In this document: piece after piece, positions 1-4,272 of the stretch | Numbering within the stretch: the first letter of the stretch is position 1 | Layout: every line of letters starts with the position of its first letter | Source: Thermoleophilia bacterium | GTDB lineage: Bacteria; Actinomycetota; Thermoleophilia; Gaiellales; Gaiellaceae | Reading direction: 5' to 3' | DNA: 7,903 bases | Assembly: GCA_025936595.1 (NCBI GenBank) | Contig: JAICTB010000103.1 | Span: forward strand, 1-7,903 | Made by a program: the position numbers and the translations under genes | Notes under the pieces: generated by a model | Database searches by the model: none | Seen by the model: the letters and a program-made list of their open reading frames with translations, nothing else | Told to the model about the DNA's origin: nothing

Positions 1-971
1 GCCCCGAGCGCGATCAGCCCCGCGAACGCTGCGAGGAGGGAGATCACGGGTGTCAGCGCGTCCGTGCTCTCCTTCGCGAGGAGGACGGCGGCCTGCAGCG
101 AGCTCGTGACCTTGCAGCCGCCGCCGAGGCAGCCGAGCCGGAGCGCGAGCGGCGTCCGGTGTGCGAGCCGGCGCCGCACGTCACGGAACTCGCGCGCGAT
201 CTGTTTCGCGTGGCCCGGCGTCAGGGCGCCCGGCTGGACCGGCAGCTCGTAGGTGTTGAGGTATCCGCGCGCGCCGAGCGCCCGCGTCGCGGCGTAGAAC
301 TCGCCTGGCCGCATCAGCACGAACGGCGGAGGGAGCGGCGCGTCCGGGTTGCGGGGGCGGATCTTGAACACGAAGTTGATCCAGTAGGGATTGGAGAGGT
401 CGCCGTCGAGCTGCCGGTAGACGGCGCCGACGCGCACGGAGGTGCGCTTCGGCGCTCCCGGGAACGCCCCGCCGAGCAACTGCAGCGGGTCGCCGGGCGC
501 GAGGTGCGCGGTCTTCGCCAGCGACGAGGGGATGTAGGCACCCGGACCACCGCCGGAGAGGACGCCGACATGCACCAGCGCGTTCGTGCGGGTCATCGCG
601 AACACTTCGAAGGGACGTCCTTCGACGGCATTCCCCACGATCGCGAACGATGCCGACGTGAGGATCGCCCGCTGCACGAAGGGCAGGCTCGTCGAGAGCT
701 TCGCCGCCGCCGCGCGGCGCGCTCGATCTGCGCGGACGGGGCTCGCGTCCACCGATCCGGAGGTGCGGTCGATCGTCAGGCCCGCTGCGAGCGGCGTGAG
801 CTGCTGCAGCTTTCCCTCGAGCGCCTCGCTTTCTGCACCGGCACGCAGCAGTGGCGCGGAAGCGGCTGCGAGCGCGACGAGGAACGACGTGCAGACGACG
901 GCGAGGAGGACGGCGCGGTGCTGAAGCAGGGCGAGCGGCGCCTTCGCCCAGAGCTTCCGCGGCAGCGCCAT
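1..971 (-). CDS. FtsX/MacB-family ABC transporter permease, N-terminal part (runs off the left edge)
   Basis: Reading the minus strand from ATG at 971 gives 323 codons with no stop up to the window edge. Seen: a short basic N-terminus (MALPRKLWAK), one hydrophobic segment at residues about 18-40, a long extracytoplasmic stretch at about 45-300, then a second hydrophobic segment starting near residue 306 (ALTPVISLLAAFAGLIALG), where the sequence is cut off. The extracytoplasmic part contains PSSLAKTAHLAPGDPLQLL (148-166), which resembles the 'L-x-x-x-x-G-D-x-x-x-L' pattern of MacB-type periplasmic domains. Family knowledge: such permeases pair with an ATPase and act in export or mechanotransmission of lipoproteins, lipids or peptides. 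The substrate cannot be told, and the ATPase must lie outside the window. The start is chosen because the hydrophobic anchor follows at the usual distance and a -10-like element sits 6 nt upstream, suggesting a leaderless mRNA. A cysteine pair (C281, C286) lies before the second membrane segment. Confidence 0.8.
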   Translation of the reverse strand, partial: MALPRKLWAKAPLALLQHRAVLLAVVCTSFLVALAAASAPLLRAGAESEALEGKLQQLTPLAAGLTIDRTSGSVDASPVRADRARRAAAAKLSTSLPFVQRAILTSASFAIVGNAVEGRPFEVFAMTRTNALVHVGVLSGGGPGAYIPSSLAKTAHLAPGDPLQLLGGAFPGAPKRTSVRVGAVYRQLDGDLSNPYWINFVFKIRPRNPDAPLPPPFVLMRPGEFYAATRALGARGYLNTYELPVQPGALTPGHAKQIAREFRDVRRRLAHRTPLALRLGCLGGGCKVTSSLQAAVLLAKESTDALTPVISLLAAFAGLIALG

Positions 972-977
972 CGTCCG

Positions 978-985
978 ATTATGCT
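978..985. promoter_or_regulatory. Overlapping divergent -10 elements (putative bidirectional promoter)
   Basis: Minus-strand CATAAT (983 to 978) ends 6 nt before the permease ATG at 971. Plus-strand TATGCT (980 to 985) ends 8 nt before the ATG at 994. Both fit the TANNNT-like pattern (CATAAT differs only at its first base), and they share four base pairs. At these distances transcription would start at or next to each start codon, giving leaderless mRNAs, which agrees with the absence of a Shine-Dalgarno sequence for either gene. No convincing -35 is seen; TTGCAG on the minus strand (1011 to 1006) is 22 nt away, which is too far. The call rests on pattern only. Confidence 0.5.
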
Positions 986-993
986 GGCGCGCG

Positions 994-1209
994 ATGGACG
1001 CATGGCTGCAACGTGTCGCCACGGCGGTCGGCAGCGACGAGGAGCTCTCGGATGAGGACGCCGACGCGTTGCTGAAAATCGCACGTATCGCGGCGCACGA
1101 AAGCGACGACCGGAGGAATGCGCCGCTGCTCGCCTATCTGATCGGCCGCTCGCGCGGCGATAGGCCGATCGGCGAGATCCTCGAGGCGGTCCGCGGATCG
1201 AGCTCGTAA
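994..1209 (+). CDS. Small DUF6457-type protein (71 aa)
   Basis: This is a complete 71-residue acidic protein beginning MDAWLQRVATAVG and carrying the core KIARIAAHESDDRRNAPLLA (28-47) followed by a YLIGRSRG segment. The opening 'D-x-W-L-x-x-V', the 'A-R-x-x-A-H' core and the 'R-x-A-P-L-x-x-Y-L-x-G' segment match the actinobacterial DUF6457 family as I remember it. Members are often found next to or fused to MobA-like molybdopterin nucleotidyltransferases, but no such gene is visible here. It is predicted to be small, soluble and helical, with unknown biochemical function. The start is the only in-frame one. No Shine-Dalgarno is present and a -10-like TATGCT sits 8 nt upstream, so translation is probably leaderless. 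Its 3' end overlaps or abuts the deacetylase gene on the same strand, so the two are probably co-transcribed. Confidence 0.7.
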   Translation: MDAWLQRVATAVGSDEELSDEDADALLKIARIAAHESDDRRNAPLLAYLIGRSRGDRPIGEILEAVRGSSS

Positions 1210-1268
1210 GCCACCGCGCATTCGCCCAGCTCCATCCCACCGGCACGCACCCGGAGACGCAGGAGCGA

Positions 1269-2036
1269 ATGTCGGTCCTGCACGAGCGTTTCTCCTTCGC
1301 CGAATGCGCCCCGGCCACCGAGGTCGACGTCCTGCGCTGTCACACGAGCGGACTGCTCGAGACTGTACGGACGACGCGCGGCTGGATCGACGCCGACACC
1401 GTGTGCACCGACACGACCTACGAGGCGGCGCTGCTCAGCGCGGGCGCGGCGATCGAGGCCGTCCGCCGCGGCGGCTTTGCGCTCTCGCGCCCGCCGGGCC
1501 ACCACGCCGAGCGCGATCGGGCGATGGGCTTCTGCCTGTTCGACAACGTCGCGATCGCGGCACGCTGGGCGCAGGCCGAGCTCGGCCTCGAGCGCGTGGC
1601 GATCGTGGACTGGGACGTCCACCACGGAAACGGGACGCAGGACATCGTGCGCGACGACGAGTCGCTGCTCTTCGTCTCGCTGCACCAGTGGCCGCTCTAC
1701 CCGGGGACGGGCGGCCCCGATGAGCAGTGGCAGAACGTCGTCAACCTTCCGCTGCCGGCGGGAACCGACGACGCGGGCTACGCCGCGGCGTGGCAGACGG
1801 TCGAGCAGGCTGTGCAGGGATTCTCGCCCGACCTGCTCCTCGTCTCGGCCGGCTTCGACGCGCACGTCGACGATCCGCTCTCCGACATGCAGCTGACAGC
1901 CGACGGGTTCCGCGCGCTCGCGCGAGCTGCATCGCAGCTCGCGCCGCGGATCGCGGTCGTGCTCGAAGGGGGTTACAACCTGCGCACGCTGCCCGACCTC
2001 GTCGAGTCGGCGCTCGACGGATTCGACTCCCCTTAA
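1269..2036 (+). CDS. Histone deacetylase / acetoin-utilisation (AcuC-like) family zinc deacetylase
   Basis: Numbering is from ATG 1269 (255 aa). Seen: the active-site His pair in PPGHHA (H78, H79); zinc ligands D116 and H118 in VDWDVHHGNGT; GTGG at 146-149; third zinc ligand D197 in SAGFDAH; and the catalytic-site Tyr in LEGGYN (Y236). All key residues of class I/II-type arginase-fold deacetylases are present. Family members remove acyl groups from lysines, polyamines or small molecules; the substrate here is unknown, and the cytoplasm is the expected location. Length is short for the family (usually about 300 or more) because the N-terminus is missing from this start. In-frame codons from 1197 to 1268 encode IELVSHRAF... 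and THPETQER, matching the usual first strand and 'GHPE-x-x-x-R' loop, but no ATG, GTG or TTG occurs there. AGGAG (1261-1265) lies only 3 nt before ATG 1269, a poor spacing. Probably in an operon with the DUF6457-type gene; the end is 6 bp from the convergent regulator gene. Confidence 0.9.
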   Translation: MSVLHERFSFAECAPATEVDVLRCHTSGLLETVRTTRGWIDADTVCTDTTYEAALLSAGAAIEAVRRGGFALSRPPGHHAERDRAMGFCLFDNVAIAARWAQAELGLERVAIVDWDVHHGNGTQDIVRDDESLLFVSLHQWPLYPGTGGPDEQWQNVVNLPLPAGTDDAGYAAAWQTVEQAVQGFSPDLLLVSAGFDAHVDDPLSDMQLTADGFRALARAASQLAPRIAVVLEGGYNLRTLPDLVESALDGFDSP

Positions 2037-2042
2037 GAGCTC

Positions 2043-2681
2043 CTAGCGGCGGTGGTTCAGCTTCTCGAGCGCTTCGCGGCGGGACGAGACGTTGAGCTTC
2101 GCGAGCAGGCTCTTCACGTGCGAGCGCACCGTGTGCTCCGAGATGAAGAGGCGCGCGGCGATCTCGTCCGTCCCGAGGTGCTGGTCGAGCAGGAGCAGCA
2201 CCTCGAGCTCACGCGCCGAGAGCACGTGCGCGACCGCGTCGGGGACGGCCGCGCGCCCGCCTCCCTCGCGCACCTGGTCGAGCAGCCTGCGCGCGACGGC
2301 CCCGGAGAGCGCGGCGTCGCCCTGGGCGACGCCGCGCAGGAACGCGACGATCCGCTCGGGCGGCTCGCTCTTCAGGAGGTACCCGGCGGCGCCCGCGCGA
2401 ATCGCCCCGAGCAAGTTGGTCTCGTCCTCGGCGGCGGTCAGGACGACGACCTCGGCGTTCGGCGCGGCTGCGCGGATCTGCGGTAACGCGGTCAGCCCGT
2501 CCATCTCCGGCATCGAGAGATCGAGGAGGACGAGATCGGGCGCCAACTCTCCCGCGCTCGCGATCGCCTCGGCGCCGCTCGCGGCCTGTCCGACGACCTC
2601 GAAGCCGTTCTGCGCGAGCAACCCGGCGAGCGCGTCGCGGGTCAGCGGATGGTCGTCGACGATCAGGATCCGCTCGGTCAT
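2043..2681 (-). CDS. NarL/FixJ (LuxR-type) two-component response regulator
   Basis: This is a complete 212-aa protein. The receiver domain (about 3-120) has the acidic pair D9/D10 (IVDDHP), phospho-acceptor D54 (LVLLDLSMPEMDG), T82 and K104 (GYLLKSEPPERI), so all phosphorylation residues are intact. A linker of about 25 residues leads to a LuxR-type helix-turn-helix at 153-205 (LSARELEVLLLL, then SEHTVRSHVKSLLAKLNVSS). Length and architecture are standard for NarL-type DNA-binding regulators. The start is fixed by an in-frame TGA two codons upstream. There is no Shine-Dalgarno; CACAAT (minus strand, 2698 to 2693) is a possible -10 lying 11 nt from the ATG. It is divergent from a HisKA_3 sensor kinase, the class of kinase that normally partners NarL-type regulators, so it is inferred to be phosphorylated by that kinase. 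Targets are unknown; the shared intergenic region and the downstream secreted hydrolase are candidates. Confidence 0.95.
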   Translation of the reverse strand: MTERILIVDDHPLTRDALAGLLAQNGFEVVGQAASGAEAIASAGELAPDLVLLDLSMPEMDGLTALPQIRAAAPNAEVVVLTAAEDETNLLGAIRAGAAGYLLKSEPPERIVAFLRGVAQGDAALSGAVARRLLDQVREGGGRAAVPDAVAHVLSARELEVLLLLDQHLGTDEIAARLFISEHTVRSHVKSLLAKLNVSSRREALEKLNHRR

Positions 2682-2695
2682 GGGTCAGCCCGATT

Positions 2696-4093
2696 GTGCC
2701 GATACCGCCCTTGGTGCACCAGGATCGCAAGCAATTCGAGGGCTTCCTCTGGGGGCAGGTGCTCCTCATCGGCCTGCTCGGGGCGACGCTTGCCCTCTTC
2801 CTCGCGTATCCGTCGCTGCGCGAGCCGTATTCCCTGCCGGAGCTGAAGCTCGTGCTCGCGACGATCTACATGCTCGCCGGCGGGTTGGTCGCACTGCTGA
2901 CGGCGAACCGCTTCGCCATCGAGGGCAGGCGCTACGACCTCGTCCTCTGCTGCGGCTTCCTCGTCACGTCGCTCTCGTGGCTCCTCTTCTCGATCGTTCC
3001 CGTTGTCGCGCACACGCAGGGGAGCGAGACCGAGCTCTGGGCAGCGGTCGCAGGCCGAATGCTCGGCTGGGGCATGATCGCGGTGTCGCCGTTCGTGCGC
3101 GGCCGCGTGCACCGCCGTGGCGCGGCGCTCGGCAACGGGATCGTGCTCTCGATCACCGCGCTGCTCGTCGTGTGGGGGCTGTCGCGCTCGCTCGGCGTTG
3201 CGCTCCCGAACCTCGATCCGGTGCGCGACCAGACTGTGCCTGCGTCGTTGAGCGGTGCGCTCGCCGCAACCGCGCTGCTCCATCTGCTCTCGCTGGTCGG
3301 CTTCAGCAATCGCTTCCGGCTGCACGGCGAGGATCTCGACTACTGGCTCGCGCTCGTTGCGACGCTCACGCTCTTCTCGTCGCTGCATTTCATCTTCACG
3401 CCGCTCGCGAAGGCCGGCGATGTCTCGCAGGGCGACTATCTCCGCGTGCTCGCCTACGGCGTGCTCCTGGTGGGTGTGTGGCGCGCGATCCGTAGCTCGG
3501 AGTTCGGCCGTGCGGTGTCGGAGGAGCGCGCGCGCGTCGCACGGGAGATCCATGACGGGCTGGCGCAGTATCTCTTCGCGATCTCCACGCACGCTTCGAT
3601 GCTCGAGGCGGGTGCGGATCCGGCGGTGACCCTGCCGCAGTTGAAGGAGGCCGCACTCGCCGCGCAGCAGGAGGCGCGCTACGCGATCCTCGCCCTCTCG
3701 TCCGCCGCAGGGCGGTCTCCGTTCGATGCCGCGCTTCGGAGGTACGTCGACTTCTTGACGGCCGACGGAGATCTCGAGGTCGAGCTCGAGATCGATGCGG
3801 CGATCGCGCTGGGCCCCGACGAGCAGATCGAGCTCTTCCGCATCGTTCAGGAGGGTCTTGCGAACGCGCGCAAGCATGCGGACGCCCGTCACGCGTGGGT
3901 GCAGATCGGCGAACGCGGCGGCGAGCGTTATGTCGCGGTGCGAGACGACGGCACGGGCTTCGATGCGGTCGAGGACGGCGCCGGCCAGGGCCTGCGCAAC
4001 ATGCGCGAGCGCGCGGCCTCGATCGGCGGTGCCCTGACGTTGCGCTCGACGCCCGGCACGGGCACCGCCCTCGAGGTCGTGCTGCGCGCGTAG
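2696..4093 (+). CDS. Membrane sensor histidine kinase, HisKA_3/HATPase_c (NarX/DesK type)
   Basis: 465 aa from GTG 2696. The N-terminal half has about seven or eight hydrophobic segments (near 17-37, 53-70, 81-101, 119-135, 147-165, 186-203, 217-235, 248-263), a multi-pass sensor that I cannot assign to a named domain. The dimerisation/phospho-acceptor helix is ERARVAREIHDGLAQYL (277-293), with phospho-acceptor H286. The ATPase domain has the N box (RIVQEGLANARKHA, N390), G1 (DDGTGF, D417/G419/G421) and G2 (GQGLRNMRERA, 430-440), and ends at the C-terminus. It is predicted to autophosphorylate in response to a membrane or envelope signal and pass the phosphate to the divergent NarL-type regulator. 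GTG 2696 is the most upstream start. TTG 2711 and GTG 2714 (giving VHQDRKQFEGF) are alternatives; none has a good Shine-Dalgarno. The secreted hydrolase gene follows 83 bp later on the same strand, so read-through is possible. Confidence 0.93.
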   Translation: MPIPPLVHQDRKQFEGFLWGQVLLIGLLGATLALFLAYPSLREPYSLPELKLVLATIYMLAGGLVALLTANRFAIEGRRYDLVLCCGFLVTSLSWLLFSIVPVVAHTQGSETELWAAVAGRMLGWGMIAVSPFVRGRVHRRGAALGNGIVLSITALLVVWGLSRSLGVALPNLDPVRDQTVPASLSGALAATALLHLLSLVGFSNRFRLHGEDLDYWLALVATLTLFSSLHFIFTPLAKAGDVSQGDYLRVLAYGVLLVGVWRAIRSSEFGRAVSEERARVAREIHDGLAQYLFAISTHASMLEAGADPAVTLPQLKEAALAAQQEARYAILALSSAAGRSPFDAALRRYVDFLTADGDLEVELEIDAAIALGPDEQIELFRIVQEGLANARKHADARHAWVQIGERGGERYVAVRDDGTGFDAVEDGAGQGLRNMRERAASIGGALTLRSTPGTGTALEVVLRA

Positions 4094-4105
4094 CGGCTGG
4101 GGGCG

Positions 4106-4111
4106 TAACAT
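4106..4111 (+). promoter_or_regulatory. Possible -10 element (TAACAT) upstream of the secreted hydrolase gene
   Basis: TAACAT fits TANNNT and is the best -10-like hexamer in the 83-bp gap after the kinase gene. It would give a 5' leader of roughly 60 nt before ATG 4177. No recognisable -35 is seen 16-18 nt upstream, so the hydrolase may instead, or also, be transcribed from the kinase promoter. Confidence 0.25.
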
Positions 4112-4135
4112 CTGGCCCGGCCGCCGTGGGAGACG

Positions 4136-4147
4136 ATGCGGTCGCAT
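4136..4147. repeat. Short inverted repeat ATGCG-GT-CGCAT in the leader of the secreted hydrolase gene
   Basis: Two perfect 5-bp arms are separated by 2 bp, lying between the possible -10 element and the ribosome-binding site. It could be a small operator half-site pair or a weak hairpin. It is short enough to arise by chance in this composition. Confidence 0.25.
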
Positions 4148-4162
4148 TCCTCGAGGGAGAGA

Positions 4163-4168
4163 AGGGAG
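4163..4168 (+). promoter_or_regulatory. Ribosome-binding site (AGGGAG) that fixes the hydrolase start
   Basis: AGGGAG, within a longer purine-rich stretch (GAAGGGAGA), lies 8 nt before ATG 4177. This is optimal spacing and the only strong Shine-Dalgarno in the window. It decides the start: the same frame is open upstream to about 3895, but that part lies inside the kinase gene and encodes arginine-rich shadow sequence. Confidence 0.8.
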
Positions 4169-4176
4169 ATTCGGGA

Positions 4177-4272
4177 ATGTCCAGACGCCCATTGCAAGGG
4201 TGGATCGGAGTGGCTGCGGCGGTGGCCGCGCTCGCGACGACCACAGCGCTCGTCATCGGTCCCGCAAGCGCG
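4177..4272 (+). other. Signal peptide of the secreted hydrolase (Sec, possibly Tat)
   Basis: The 32 residues have an SRR-containing basic n-region, an alanine/valine-rich core and an A-S-A signal-peptidase I site followed by GTKKA. S-R-R-P-L-Q partly matches the Tat consensus (S/T)-R-R-x-F-L-K: the arginine pair and a hydrophobic +2 residue are present, but not the L-K part. Confidence 0.75.

Noticed and set aside
159..1055. A 298-codon plus-strand open frame over the left-edge permease.
   Set aside because: It is a composition-driven shadow. The minus strand carries a continuous frame with membrane segments and a MacB-like pattern, and this frame would also run across the divergent promoter and the start of the DUF6457-type gene.
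1180..1212. A programmed -1 frameshift fusing the DUF6457-type protein to the deacetylase.
   Set aside because: A -1 shift would join the frames, but no slippery heptamer or following structure is visible near 1180-1209, and the 71-aa product has a normal family length.
2001..2042. Inverted repeats GTCGAG/CTCGAC (2001-2018) and GAGTCG/CGACTC (2004-2029), with CTTAAG and GAGCTC palindromes, as a terminator between the deacetylase and regulator genes.
   Set aside because: The arms are only 6 bp, mutually exclusive and mostly within coding sequence, with no T tract. They are expected by chance at this composition.
2092..3495. A 467-codon plus-strand open frame spanning the regulator gene and half of the kinase gene.
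   Set aside because: It is antisense to one real gene and out of frame with another, its composition is Ser/Arg/Ala-rich, and it has no recognisable domain.
3895..4176. An N-terminal extension of the secreted hydrolase to a start inside the kinase gene.
   Set aside because: The extension is Arg-rich and overlaps the kinase ATPase domain in another frame. It would bury the signal peptide, while ATG 4177 has an ideally spaced ribosome-binding site.
2678..4192. A 504-codon open frame on the minus strand opposite the kinase gene.
   Set aside because: It is an Arg/Glu-rich low-complexity shadow of the kinase codons. The plus-strand frame has clear HisKA_3 and ATPase motifs.
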